A stretch of 64,000 bases of DNA from Acidiferrobacteraceae bacterium (GTDB taxonomy: Bacteria; Pseudomonadota; Gammaproteobacteria; Arenicellales; UBA868), in contig PBOB01000002.1 of NCBI GenBank assembly GCA_002724185.1, positions 14,843 to 78,842 on the forward strand, given 5' to 3'. The notes under the pieces were generated by a model. That model ran no database searches. It saw nothing but the letters and a program-made list of their open reading frames with translations, and was not told the DNA's origin. Positions 1-8,726 of the stretch are shown in pieces (position 1 is the first letter of the stretch; each line of letters opens with the position of its first letter). Position numbers and translations under genes: made by a program.

Positions 1-75
1 GAGAAATATCCCCTTGCGCCAGCCGATATACCGATCGCAAGAACGTTGGTGAAGCGTTCCAACGAAGCCAAATGA
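1..75 (+). CDS. Possible C-terminal end of an unidentified gene (partial)
   Basis: Reading from base 1, 24 codons are open and end at TGA 73-75, with a charged C-terminus (KRSNEAK). The gene would begin left of the window. The other + frame (to TGA at 111-113) and a minus-strand frame are also open here, so the coding frame cannot be decided. No family is recognised. Its position just left of the tRNA-Ser fragment means it may belong to an integrated element. Confidence 0.2.
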   Translation, partial: EKYPLAPADIPIARTLVKRSNEAK

Positions 76-203
76 GTGATGTATTTACAGCGGATAAGGC
101 CAGACTCAAAACATGAGATACCATATGGGATAAAAGTTTAACTGTCTTTTGTAGGGCGTCCAAAAAACATCGATAATAAGTCATTTTTAGTGGTACAAAA
201 AAT

Positions 204-229
204 GGGTTCGAATCCCTCCCTCTCCGCCA
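204..229 (+). other. 3' fragment of a tRNA-Ser gene (attachment-site-like)
   Basis: Twenty-six bases match the T-loop and the 3' half of the acceptor stem of a serine tRNA: the T-loop core GGGTTCGAATCCC, then the 3' acceptor strand CCTCTCC, discriminator G and CCA. The bases immediately 5' (AAT) do not complete the T-stem (GAGGG would be needed to pair CCCTC), and no D-arm, anticodon arm or variable arm lies upstream, so this is not a tRNA gene. Short tRNA 3' ends of this kind are the usual footprint (attL/attR) of islands or prophages that integrate into tRNA genes. The element would lie left of the window and native chromosome to the right. Confidence 0.6.
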
Positions 230-422
230 TATCGTTTTTTGCGCCTGCCCCTATGTAGTCCCATAATGTTATAAAAACAGGCATTCTCAATTATATCGGC
301 TTCAGGAAGTTTTCTTGCTGTATAAAAAATGCATTAGAATTACCTACTCTCCGTTACGTTCTTATGCGGTTGCTGCTGGTTTAATAATAAAAGCCTAACG
401 CAATTGGTAGGGGCTCAAAATA

Positions 423-439
423 GACGACTTTAAATCGTC
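423..439. promoter_or_regulatory. Inverted repeat upstream of the catabolic block (candidate operator)
   Basis: GACGA (423-427) and TCGTC (435-439) flank CTTTAAA, giving a short dyad about 40 bases before the first gene of the 482-12671 block. It could bind a dimeric regulator, but no regulator gene is present in the block and the dyad is short. The rest of 230-481 is AT-rich with no gene visible. Confidence 0.3.
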
Positions 440-481
440 GCTTACAAGACTGAATATTTACAGAGAGGAAGGAGTTCGGGG

Positions 482-1261
482 ATGACTGAATGGGTTAGAT
501 ATGCTATGGGTATCGACAGTGGGTTTGGGATGCTTGAGGGGGATACCGTGATTAGTTGTAGTGGTGACATGTTCTGTGATCACGAGCCAGACGGTAAGAG
601 ATTCTCATTGTCGGAGGTAGCGCTACAGTATCCGGTGCCTCGTACCGCAATTATTCTAGGTATGTGGAATAATTTTGACGCTGTACGAGAAAAGCAGCAC
701 CTTCCAAAGCCAAAACATCCTTGGTATTTTATAAAGGCGCCGAGTTGTTTACTCAAACCAGAGGGATTAATAGTACAGCCGCGAACTTACCATGGTCCTG
801 TTATATACGAAGCGGAGCTCGCTGTAGTGATTGGTCGTGACGCTTTTGAGATAGCTGTAGAAGATGCCGTGAGATATATATTTGGATATACCGCAATTAA
901 TGATATTACAGCGGTAAAAATCATACGTGAGGAGGATGGTTATGAGCAGTGGTGTCGATCAAAAAGCTTTGACTCTTTTGCTCCGTGCGGCCCATCAATC
1001 AATACAGAATTCCAGCCGGAGAATCAGTCTATCCGAGCAATAGTAAACGGTGAAGAGCGACAAAGTTATACCGTTGATGAAATGATTTTTTCACCCCTAG
1101 AGTTGGTAAGCTATCTTTCGCACTGCCAAACTTTGCGTGCCGGAGATGTAATTGCTTGCGGCACATCTTTAGGGGCTCGATCAATGAAGGACCAGGACCA
1201 TGTAGAGGTGGTAATTGATGGTTTGCGTCCTTTAGGTAATATTTTTTCATCTCACGGCTAA
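482..1261 (+). CDS. Fumarylacetoacetate hydrolase (FAH) family protein
   Basis: 259 aa enzyme of the FAH / 2-hydroxyhepta-2,4-diene-1,7-dioate isomerase family, which cleaves or isomerises acylpyruvates and related 2-oxo acids (some members decarboxylate or tautomerise oxaloacetate). The C-terminal two thirds carry the metal-binding signature: YEAELAVVIG around residue 110 supplies two Glu ligands and the Asp of GYTAINDITA around residue 140 the third. An N-terminal region of about 55 residues precedes the LGMWNNF segment that opens the fold. The start is secure: GGAAGGAG sits 7 bases before ATG 482. It is first in a same-strand run to 12671, 14 bases before a quinone oxidoreductase. The exact substrate cannot be read from sequence; context suggests a small 2-oxo or dicarboxylic acid. 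Confidence 0.85.
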   Translation: MTEWVRYAMGIDSGFGMLEGDTVISCSGDMFCDHEPDGKRFSLSEVALQYPVPRTAIILGMWNNFDAVREKQHLPKPKHPWYFIKAPSCLLKPEGLIVQPRTYHGPVIYEAELAVVIGRDAFEIAVEDAVRYIFGYTAINDITAVKIIREEDGYEQWCRSKSFDSFAPCGPSINTEFQPENQSIRAIVNGEERQSYTVDEMIFSPLELVSYLSHCQTLRAGDVIACGTSLGARSMKDQDHVEVVIDGLRPLGNIFSSHG

Positions 1262-1275
1262 TACTAGGATTTCCG

Positions 1276-2277
1276 ATGGAATCACACATGCGGGCTATCG
1301 TAATGGATAGTTTTGGATCAGCAGAAGTTCTGAAGTTAATGGACATTACACGCCCAGCTCCCAGCGATAATCAGGTTTTGATAGAGGTGTTTGCGACTAG
1401 CGTGAATAGACCTGATCTTGTGCAGCGTGAAGGTAACTATCCGCCGCCCGCAGGAGAGTCAGAAATTTTAGGATTGGAAGTCGCAGGAGAAATCATTGAG
1501 ATTGGCAAGGATGTCACAGGCTTGCGATTAGGCGAGCGAGTTGCCGCTCTTGTTGGTGGCGGTGGATATGCAGAATTTGCAATTGCTCATCCGGAGTGCC
1601 TCATCAAAATTCCTGATCTAATGTCGTTTGAGGAGGCTGCATGTATCTGCGAAACCTATATAACTTCCTATCTAAATCTCTTCCGGATCGCCCACCTTGA
1701 GACAAAAAATACTGTTCTTCTTCATGGAGGGGGAGGTGGCGTCAATACGGCTGCTGTTCAGTTGTGCCAAGTTTTAGCACCAGAGGCCACAGTCGTAGTA
1801 ACCGCATCTGCGCGAAAGGCAAAAGAAGTTGAAGCTATGGGGGTTAATTATGTAGTGGACTACCAGCAAACTAGCTTCGAAAAAGAAGTAGCAAGAATCA
1901 CTCAAAGTCGTGGTGTGGATGTTATCCTCGATCATGTTGGAGCCTCGTATTTACAATCTAATCTACGATCTTTAGCTATTGAGGGAACCCTATTGATTAT
2001 CGGAGTAACTAGTGGAAGTCGTGCAGAGATTAATCTGGGTACGCTTATGGTGAAGCGACAAAAGATATGCGGGTCGGTTTTGCGCTCAAGATCAGTTGCT
2101 GAGAAAGGTTGCATAATCAATGATTTTAGGCAGAAAGTATGCCCGTTCTTCGAAAGTAGGCAGATTATTCCTACAATTTCAGAAGTATTTTCTCTCGATC
2201 AAGCGAGAGACGCTCATCTAATGATGGAGGAGGGCAGGCATTTTGGAAAAATCGTTCTAAGAGTCAAGGGCTCTTAG
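1276..2277 (+). CDS. NAD(P)H:quinone oxidoreductase, PIG3-like (MDR superfamily)
   Basis: 333 aa zinc-independent medium-chain dehydrogenase/reductase. The N-terminal GroES-like domain has the PIG3/TP53I3 pattern SVNRPDLVQREGNYPPP followed by LGLEVAGEI; the Rossmann domain follows at about residues 135-270. An oddity is the nucleotide-binding loop HGGGGGVNTAAVQ, where the family normally reads GGxxGVGTAA: Asn replaces a usually invariant Gly, so cofactor preference may differ. Structural zinc cysteines are absent, as expected for quinone reductases. Start at ATG 1276 (AGGA six bases upstream); ATG 1288, giving MRAIVMD, is also plausible. It probably shares a transcript with the FAH gene. The substrate is unknown; a quinone or enoyl compound is typical. 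Confidence 0.8.
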   Translation: MESHMRAIVMDSFGSAEVLKLMDITRPAPSDNQVLIEVFATSVNRPDLVQREGNYPPPAGESEILGLEVAGEIIEIGKDVTGLRLGERVAALVGGGGYAEFAIAHPECLIKIPDLMSFEEAACICETYITSYLNLFRIAHLETKNTVLLHGGGGGVNTAAVQLCQVLAPEATVVVTASARKAKEVEAMGVNYVVDYQQTSFEKEVARITQSRGVDVILDHVGASYLQSNLRSLAIEGTLLIIGVTSGSRAEINLGTLMVKRQKICGSVLRSRSVAEKGCIINDFRQKVCPFFESRQIIPTISEVFSLDQARDAHLMMEEGRHFGKIVLRVKGS

Positions 2278-2534
2278 TCGCAACAAGATGCTGGTTTTAG
2301 CTAGGCAGGTAAAATCACAAATTCTTATATGGAGCAAAAAAAGTTCTGATCTTTGAGGAGCGGGATTTCATTTACTTTTAGCTTGTACTGGTCTACGCTA
2401 GGTGTGTGACGCTGCGAACTTCTTTAGAGGATGTACTGCTGCTTCTTCAAAAGCTGCTTAGAGCGGAACAAATTCTGGATGTCTTATATTTTGCGACATC
2501 TGTAAAGGTTAATTTTGCGCTTGGAGGAAAAAAT

Positions 2535-3515
2535 ATGATTCGTTCCCTTATTGTTTTTCGTGCTTCAATAGTAGGTTTGATAGCAGCTTTGGGTTTGTGT
2601 ATTTCGGGAGCTGCCCTGGCTGATTGGGCTCCAAAAAAGCCGATTGATTTTGTAATTATGGCTGGCAAGGGCGGTGGTGCTGATAAAATGGCACGGCTTA
2701 TGCAAAGTATTGTCGAAAAACATAATCTATCGTCAAAGCCGCTTGTGCCTATCAATAAGCCTGGCGGTTCTGGAGCTGAAGCATTGATACACATGAAACA
2801 GAAGCAGGGTGACAACCACACAATCATGGTAACCCTAAATAGTTTCTATACGACACCACTTCGCCAGCCGAGTCTAGATGTAGACATATCAACATTTACT
2901 CCAATTGGGCGAATGGCGGAAGATACGTTTTTGTTGTGGGTTCACGTTGATTCAGGCATTGACAACGTTGATGATTTCGTTGCCGCTGCAAAAGCGGCTG
3001 GCAATGGTTGGCTTATGGCAGGCACCGGCAAGGGTCAGGAAGATCAATTATTGACAACTTTTCTGAATCAGGCTTATGGACTCGACATCAAGTATGTGCC
3101 GTTTAAGGGTGGTGGAGATGTTGCAAAGCAATTAGCTGGACAGCATTGTAATTCTACGGTAAATAATCCGTCTGAGCAGTTGGGATTTTATGAGGCCGGG
3201 ACGACGAAGGCTATTGCTGCGTTTACACCTGATCGTCTTCCCCTATTCCCGGACGCACCTACTTTTCGCGAACTGGGCAAAGATTATGTATATTTTATGC
3301 AAAGAAGTGTGGTTGGTGCGCCTGGGATGAGTCCGGAAGCAGAAGCCTACTATCGCAATGTCTTTGCTCAGGTGTATGCGTCTGACGAATGGCAGGAATA
3401 TATGGCTAAAAAGAGCCTTCGTGGCGGGTTTTTGACGGGCACTGCTCTCAAAAGCTACTGGGCAGGCGAAAAGGCTATTCATCAGACTATGCTTGAGGGC
3501 ATAGGCGAGATATAG
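2535..3515 (+). CDS. tctC: Tripartite tricarboxylate transporter substrate-binding protein
   Basis: About 326 aa periplasmic binding protein of the TctC/Bug family, which captures carboxylates and delivers them to the TctAB membrane pair. A Sec signal peptide is clear (basic start, hydrophobic stretch to about residue 25, cleavage after SGAALA), then WAPKKPIDFVIMAGKGGGADKMAR, the canonical first strand and phosphate-like loop of the family. ATG 2535 was chosen because GGAGG lies 7 bases upstream and the signal peptide begins there; an in-frame GTG at 2406 would add 43 unrelated residues. It is followed by tctB and tctA in the order C-B-A. Bug-family ligands range over citrate, aromatic acids and dicarboxylates; the adjacent frc suggests oxalate or another short acid, which is inference. 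Confidence 0.9.
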   Translation: MIRSLIVFRASIVGLIAALGLCISGAALADWAPKKPIDFVIMAGKGGGADKMARLMQSIVEKHNLSSKPLVPINKPGGSGAEALIHMKQKQGDNHTIMVTLNSFYTTPLRQPSLDVDISTFTPIGRMAEDTFLLWVHVDSGIDNVDDFVAAAKAAGNGWLMAGTGKGQEDQLLTTFLNQAYGLDIKYVPFKGGGDVAKQLAGQHCNSTVNNPSEQLGFYEAGTTKAIAAFTPDRLPLFPDAPTFRELGKDYVYFMQRSVVGAPGMSPEAEAYYRNVFAQVYASDEWQEYMAKKSLRGGFLTGTALKSYWAGEKAIHQTMLEGIGEI

Positions 3516-3554
3516 AGATAAGCATCGAGTAGCAGGTGAGCATCATATAGCATT

Positions 3555-4052
3555 ATGCGTAAAGCAGAGTTGATAATGGCTGTTGTTCTCTCAGCTTTCT
3601 CTGCTTATCTGATGTGGAAGAGCGCTGAACTCCCCATCGGTTGGATCGCAGGTGAAGGTCCAGGCGGTGGGGCGTTTCCTTTTTGGCTTTCGGCAGGAAT
3701 GTTCGGCTGCTGTATATGGATCATCTTCCGTTGGAGTAGACGCGCTAGTAGACTGTCTCAGTCGACAGCTGTATATATGAAGCGCTCAGATTTTTCAATG
3801 TTTTGTATCGTTGCCGGATCACTTGGTGTAATGATAGGAGCTATACATATAATCGGTGTCTATTTCTCGGTTCCTTTATTTCTTCTGTTTTATATGCGCT
3901 TTCTCGGAGCGCATCGTTGGCTACTTTCACTATCAATAAGTTTAGCCACACCAATTGTCTCCTTTTTCTTTTTTGAAATAGCATTGAGGATTACTTTACC
4001 CAAAGGTAAGACTGAGATATTGTTCTATCCTCTCTACGATTGGTTTATGTAA
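3555..4052 (+). CDS. tctB: Tripartite tricarboxylate transporter small membrane subunit
   Basis: 165 aa protein with about four hydrophobic segments: an N-terminal helix from residue 5, one at the GGGAFPFWLSAGMFGCCIWIIF region, and two in the C-terminal half. Length, topology and the motif GEGPGGGAFPFW after the first helix are typical of TctB. It partners the large TctA subunit to form the inner-membrane carrier that accepts ligand from TctC. It lies between tctC (39 bases upstream) and tctA (48 bases downstream). The start has only a weak, distant purine tract, so translation may depend on coupling or on a leader that is not obvious. Confidence 0.85.
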   Translation: MRKAELIMAVVLSAFSAYLMWKSAELPIGWIAGEGPGGGAFPFWLSAGMFGCCIWIIFRWSRRASRLSQSTAVYMKRSDFSMFCIVAGSLGVMIGAIHIIGVYFSVPLFLLFYMRFLGAHRWLLSLSISLATPIVSFFFFEIALRITLPKGKTEILFYPLYDWFM

Positions 4053-4100
4053 AAATACTAACTTGATAAATAACTTATATGATTAGATCTAGGATGATGC

Positions 4101-5600
4101 GTGGAGGTTCTTAGCTTACTAGGCCAGGGTTTTGCATCTGCATTAACTCCACTAAATATTGCACTAATTGTTGGTGGGTGCGCGCTGGGCCTATTTATAG
4201 GAGCAATGCCAGGACTTGGCTCGGTTAATGGTGTGGCAATTTTACTGCCCATGACCTTTCTGGTGCCGCCTGCTGGGGCGATTATTTTTCTAGCAGCAAT
4301 CTACTATGGAGCTATGTACGGCGGCGCTATTAGCTCAATTATGTTAGGCATCCCTGGCGCTTCTACTGCGGTTGCTACTGTTTTTGATGGTCGTCCGTTA
4401 GCACAAAAAGGGGAAGCTGATCGCGCCCTTATAACAGCGGCTGGAGCTTCCTTTATTGGCGGCACAATATCAGTAATTTTGTTTACGCTATTTGCGCCAC
4501 CACTAGCAGATGTAGCATTGGCATTTGGAGCTGCAGAAGAGTTTGCACTAATGATTCTAGCATTTGCTACTTTTGTAGGTTTGGGTGGGGATGATATTCC
4601 GAAGACGCTGTTTTCTATATTTATTGGCTTGGCTTTAAGCGCAGTTGGCTTAGACATAATCAGTGGAGAACCTCGCCTAATTTTTGGAGGGTTGCCTGGT
4701 TTTTATCATGGCATTAATTTTTTGGTACTTGCGATTGGGATTTATGGGATTGGCGAGATGCTCTGGACAATCGAGGAAACGGGAGGAAAGGTTTCTGTTT
4801 CTCAAGCCAATATTACTGTACGAAGAATCTTAGCTAATCTTCGAGGACTAATTTCAACGCTTAAAGCCACAGTCATGGGTTCTTTTTTGGGCTATTTTGT
4901 TGGAATACTGCCGGCTGCAGGAGCTACCCCTGGTTCCATTATGGCGTATGGAGTAGCTAAACAGATGTCGAAGGATCCGGAGTCGTTTGGCAGAGGTAAT
5001 GTTAATGGGGTCGCTGCTCCGGAAGCCGCAAATAACGCAGCGAGCACAGGCTCTATGTTGCCGATGTTGACTCTCGGAATTCCAGGCTCCCCCACGACAG
5101 CTATTCTATTAGGTGGGATGGTTATATGGGGTCTTGAGCCTGGCCCTATGTTATTTGTTGAGCAGCAGAGCTTCGTGTGGGCGTTGATTGCTAGTCTCTA
5201 TGTGGCTAATCTCTTCGCGCTCATTATCAATCTAGCATTCATCCCTGGGTTTATTAGCGTTCTACGAACGCCTTTTACTATTCTTGCGCCTGTTATTTTC
5301 GTACTTTGCGTTATTGGAGGCTATGCCCCCACGCAGGACATGCATGATGTCTGGTTAATTTTTGCGTTTGGTGTGGCCGGTTATTTAATGAGAAAATTGG
5401 ACTACCCTATGGCGCCAGCCGTGCTTGCAATTGTATTGGGTCCGTTAGCTGAGACATCTATGAGGCAGTCGTTAATTATGAGCGATGGGAATTTTTTAGT
5501 ATTTTTTACTCGACCGATATCAGGGCCGATAATGGTGGTTGCATTGATCATGTTTGCGTTACCACTAATTCAACTCCTCCGCAGAAAAAGAACACTGTAG
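4101..5600 (+). CDS. tctA: Tripartite tricarboxylate transporter large membrane subunit
   Basis: 499 aa polytopic membrane protein with roughly a dozen hydrophobic helices. Family signatures are present: GCALGLFIGAMPGLGSVNGVAILLPMTF near the N-terminus, YYGAMYGGAISSIMLGIPG following it, and a second copy of the pattern in the middle (GILPAAGATPGSIMAYG, then TLGIPGSPTTAILLGGM), reflecting the internal duplication of TctA proteins. It starts at GTG 4101 with AGGA six bases upstream; neighbouring ATGs are out of frame. It is the transport pore of the TctCBA system, driven by an ion gradient. All three components are intact, so the system is probably functional. Confidence 0.93.
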   Translation: MEVLSLLGQGFASALTPLNIALIVGGCALGLFIGAMPGLGSVNGVAILLPMTFLVPPAGAIIFLAAIYYGAMYGGAISSIMLGIPGASTAVATVFDGRPLAQKGEADRALITAAGASFIGGTISVILFTLFAPPLADVALAFGAAEEFALMILAFATFVGLGGDDIPKTLFSIFIGLALSAVGLDIISGEPRLIFGGLPGFYHGINFLVLAIGIYGIGEMLWTIEETGGKVSVSQANITVRRILANLRGLISTLKATVMGSFLGYFVGILPAAGATPGSIMAYGVAKQMSKDPESFGRGNVNGVAAPEAANNAASTGSMLPMLTLGIPGSPTTAILLGGMVIWGLEPGPMLFVEQQSFVWALIASLYVANLFALIINLAFIPGFISVLRTPFTILAPVIFVLCVIGGYAPTQDMHDVWLIFAFGVAGYLMRKLDYPMAPAVLAIVLGPLAETSMRQSLIMSDGNFLVFFTRPISGPIMVVALIMFALPLIQLLRRKRTL

Positions 5601-5655
5601 GAAGGAGCGGCAAGAACAAGATTATAGATATCTTAATAAGATTACATTAAGGTAG

Positions 5656-7425
5656 ATGCTGAGGCACTTGACTATGAATGGTAATACAAAATTAACTGGA
5701 AATTCTGAAACCGCCACTGATACGCTAGCGAAGAAGAGCGCGTCAAGTGATCTAATATCCGGAGGTCATCTCGTTGCTAAGGCGCTTAAGGCTGAGGGTG
5801 TTGATACTATTTTTACTTTGTGCGGTGGGCACATAATTGACATCTATGACGGGTGTCTAGATGAAGGAATCCGTATTGTTGATGTCAGGCATGAGCAGGT
5901 AGCAGCTCATGCAGCTGATGGTTATGCTCGTCAAACTGGACGACTGGGATGTGTTGTAACTACAGCCGGTCCTGGCTGTACTAACGCAATGACGGGCATC
6001 GCGACCGCATTTAGATCGGAGAGCCCAGTGTTGCATATTGGTGGTCAGGGCGCTTTGACACAACATAAGATGGGATCGCTACAGGATCTTCCGCATGTGG
6101 ACATCTTGTCGCCCATAACAAAGTTTTCAGCTAGCGTGCGTTCCACGGAGAGAGTTGCCGATATGGTTTCTATGGCCGCTCGAGAATGTTTTGTTGGTGC
6201 GCCGGGTCCATCATACCTAGAGATACCGAGAGATGTGCTTGATCGGGAAGTATCACGAGATAAGGCGGTCGTGCCAGAATGTGGCAGATATAGGAGTTCA
6301 ACCCGCAGTATTGGTGATCCAGTCGATATTGACCGCTTGGCTTCGATGCTTATGAGAGCGCAGCGTCCAGCTATGCTTCTTGGAAGTCAGGTTTGGATGT
6401 CTAGAGGTCACACAGAGGCCGTCGAGCTAGTACGAAAACTTAATATTCCGGCCTACTTCAATGGTGCTGCAAGGGGTATTTTGCCTCCAGGTGATCCACA
6501 TCACTTCCATAGAACCAGAAGAGATGCGTTCAATAATGCGGATGTAATTGTGATTGTAGGCACTCCGTTTGATTTTCGAATGGGTTATGGAAAGCGTTTG
6601 CGAGATGACGCCAATGTTGTCCAGATCGATATGGACTATCGCACAGTTGGGAAGAACCGCGATGTAACCCTTGGTCTCGTTGGTGATCCAGGTGCGATTT
6701 TGAAGGCGGTCCTAGATGCGACTACCGAATCTAGCAATAATGGCCATGATGAACGGTTATCATGGATGGCCGAGCTTCGGTCTCTGGAGGATCAGAAGAC
6801 ACAGAAATTAATGCCGCAATTTATGACTGATAAGAATCCGATATCACCCTATCGGGTAGCCTGGGAGCTTAATGAGTTTTTAACTGATCAGACAGTCTAT
6901 ATAGGTGACGGTGGGGATGTAGTGACGATAAGCGCGCAAGCTGTGCAGCCACGCGCACCTGGCAATTGGATGGATCCTGGTGCACTCGGATCACTCGGAA
7001 TTGGCACCGGATTCGCTTTAGCTACAAAATTGGTACATCCAGACAAAGAGGTCTTGTGTTATTACGGAGATGGATCGTTTGGCATGACAGCATTTGATAT
7101 GGAGACTGCAAATCGATTTAACTCACCCTATATTGCGGTTATTGGAAATAACTCTGCTATGAATCAGATAAGATTTGGCCAGATTACAAAGTATGGCGAG
7201 GAAAGAGGAGATGCGGGCAACTTGCTTGGTGATATCCCATTTTCCAAGTTTGCGGAGATGCTCGGAGGGTATGGCGAAGAGGTAACGGAAGCAAGCAACA
7301 TTGCGCCTGCTCTACAGAGAGCGCGAGAAGAGGTCAGAGTGACAGGTAAGTCTGCTGTAATAAATATCTGGGTCGATCCTACCGAGTATGCCCCGGGGAC
7401 GAAAGCTCAGACTATGTATAAATGA
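5656..7425 (+). CDS. Thiamine diphosphate-dependent acetolactate synthase-like / 2-hydroxyacyl-CoA lyase-type enzyme
   Basis: 589 aa ThDP enzyme with the three classical domains. The N-terminal pyrimidine-binding domain starts near residue 33 (ISGGHLVAKALKAEGVDTIFTLCGGH) and includes the catalytic Glu in RHEQVAAHAADGYAR at about residue 80. A central domain follows, then a C-terminal pyrophosphate domain with the metal motif GDGSF...NN near residues 472-500. The GGH signature resembles acetolactate synthase-like (ILVBL) proteins rather than textbook oxalyl-CoA decarboxylase. It lies 31 bases before frc, the normal partner of oxalyl-CoA decarboxylase, so it may decarboxylate oxalyl-CoA or cleave a 2-hydroxyacyl-CoA to formyl-CoA plus an aldehyde. 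No small regulatory subunit of acetolactate synthase is nearby. The start could be ATG 5656 or 5674; the first 30 residues are not conserved. Confidence 0.8.
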   Translation: MLRHLTMNGNTKLTGNSETATDTLAKKSASSDLISGGHLVAKALKAEGVDTIFTLCGGHIIDIYDGCLDEGIRIVDVRHEQVAAHAADGYARQTGRLGCVVTTAGPGCTNAMTGIATAFRSESPVLHIGGQGALTQHKMGSLQDLPHVDILSPITKFSASVRSTERVADMVSMAARECFVGAPGPSYLEIPRDVLDREVSRDKAVVPECGRYRSSTRSIGDPVDIDRLASMLMRAQRPAMLLGSQVWMSRGHTEAVELVRKLNIPAYFNGAARGILPPGDPHHFHRTRRDAFNNADVIVIVGTPFDFRMGYGKRLRDDANVVQIDMDYRTVGKNRDVTLGLVGDPGAILKAVLDATTESSNNGHDERLSWMAELRSLEDQKTQKLMPQFMTDKNPISPYRVAWELNEFLTDQTVYIGDGGDVVTISAQAVQPRAPGNWMDPGALGSLGIGTGFALATKLVHPDKEVLCYYGDGSFGMTAFDMETANRFNSPYIAVIGNNSAMNQIRFGQITKYGEERGDAGNLLGDIPFSKFAEMLGGYGEEVTEASNIAPALQRAREEVRVTGKSAVINIWVDPTEYAPGTKAQTMYK

Positions 7426-7456
7426 GTGGCGGTACAACAAATAGTGGAGGTTTGTT

Positions 7457-8701
7457 ATGAAGGCGCTTGATGGCGTGAAAGTTCTTGATATGACCCATGT
7501 CCAGTCTGGCCCCACCAGCACCCAGCTTTTGGCCTGGTTTGGAGCTGACGTGATCAAGGTAGAGCGACCCGGATCTGGCGATGCCACCCGAGCGCAGTTG
7601 CGAGATATTCCGGATGTAGATAGTCTGTATTTTACAATGTTGAATCACAATAAACGAAGCATTACTTTAAACACGAAGACAGAGCAAGGTAAAGAGATCT
7701 TTAAAAAATTGATCGAGGAGTGTGATGTTTTGGCCGAGAACTTTGCGCCCGGCGCCTTAGATCGAATGGGCTTTAGTTGGGAGCGGATTCAAGAGATAAA
7801 TCCAAGAATCATTTACGCGTCAGTCAAAGGGTTTGGGCCTGGCCCTTATCAGGACTGCAAAGTATACGAAAATGTCGCGCAGTGCACTGGGGGTGAAGCC
7901 AGCACGACAGGCTTTGATAATGGACCACCTACTATCACTGGCGCGCAAATTGGCGATTCAGGTACAGGTCTCAATATGGCTTTAGGCATTGTCACCGCTT
8001 TGTTTCAACGAGAAAAGACTGGTCGGGGGCAAAGAGTCGAATGCGCAATGCAAGACGGCGTTTTAAACCTGTGCAGAGTTAAACTCCGAGACCAACAGCG
8101 TCTTGCACATGGTCCGTTGACAGAATATCCGCAGTATCCAAATGGTGTTTTCGGCGAAGCTACACCAAGGGCAGGCAATGCGTCTGGTGGAGGGCAGCCA
8201 GGATGGGTCGTTAAATGCAAGGGCTGGGAAGTTGACCCCAATGCATACATCTATGTAATCGCGCAAGCGGCCTCATTTGAAGGTTTGGCTCGGGCTATAG
8301 GCCATGAGGACTGGCTAGATGATCCAGAGTGGAGCACTCCAGCCGCTCGTTTACCAAAGCTGGATAAGATGTTTGAAGAGATTGAAAAGTGGACTATGCT
8401 GCATACGAAGTTTGCAATAATGGAAGTACTAAATCCACTCAATGTCCCCTGTGGTCCAGTGCTATCAATGAAAGAATTAGCTGAAGAGCCGTCACTTCGA
8501 ACGACTGGAACAGTTGTTGAGGTCGATCATCCAACTCGCGGCAGCTATCTAAGTGTCGGAAATCCAATCAAGATGTCAGATTCACCAACTGTCGTTGAGC
8601 GATCCCCGTTGTTAGGCGAACACACAGATGAAATATTAAAAGAGGTTCTCGGCTATAGCGAAGAGCAGATAGCGTCCATTCGAGGCGACGGCGCTGTTTA
8701 G
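7457..8701 (+). CDS. frc: Formyl-CoA:oxalate CoA-transferase (class III CoA-transferase)
   Basis: 414 aa CaiB/BaiF-type CoA-transferase that closely follows the known Oxalobacter Frc from end to end: [16 protein letters not shown] at the start, [31 protein letters not shown], the flexible glycine loop GGGQPGW followed by KCKGWE, and [13 protein letters not shown] at the C-terminus. The catalytic Asp is conserved at about residue 167 (IGDSGTG). The enzyme exchanges CoA between formyl-CoA and oxalate, giving oxalyl-CoA and formate. The ribosome site is good (TGGAGG about 8 bases before ATG 7457). It lies between the ThDP enzyme and a 10-formyl-THF hydrolase-like gene, forming a compact formyl/oxalyl module. 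Another short dicarboxylate acceptor is possible, but this resemblance is far stronger than for generic class III transferases. Confidence 0.92.
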   Translation: MKALDGVKVLDMTHVQSGPTSTQLLAWFGADVIKVERPGSGDATRAQLRDIPDVDSLYFTMLNHNKRSITLNTKTEQGKEIFKKLIEECDVLAENFAPGALDRMGFSWERIQEINPRIIYASVKGFGPGPYQDCKVYENVAQCTGGEASTTGFDNGPPTITGAQIGDSGTGLNMALGIVTALFQREKTGRGQRVECAMQDGVLNLCRVKLRDQQRLAHGPLTEYPQYPNGVFGEATPRAGNASGGGQPGWVVKCKGWEVDPNAYIYVIAQAASFEGLARAIGHEDWLDDPEWSTPAARLPKLDKMFEEIEKWTMLHTKFAIMEVLNPLNVPCGPVLSMKELAEEPSLRTTGTVVEVDHPTRGSYLSVGNPIKMSDSPTVVERSPLLGEHTDEILKEVLGYSEEQIASIRGDGAV

Positions 8702-8726
8702 CTAAACTATCATCGAGTCAAGTTTG

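Noticed and set aside
1-203. Integrase gene end next to the tRNA fragment
   Set aside because: The short open frames here show no tyrosine or serine recombinase motif, so no integrase call is made.
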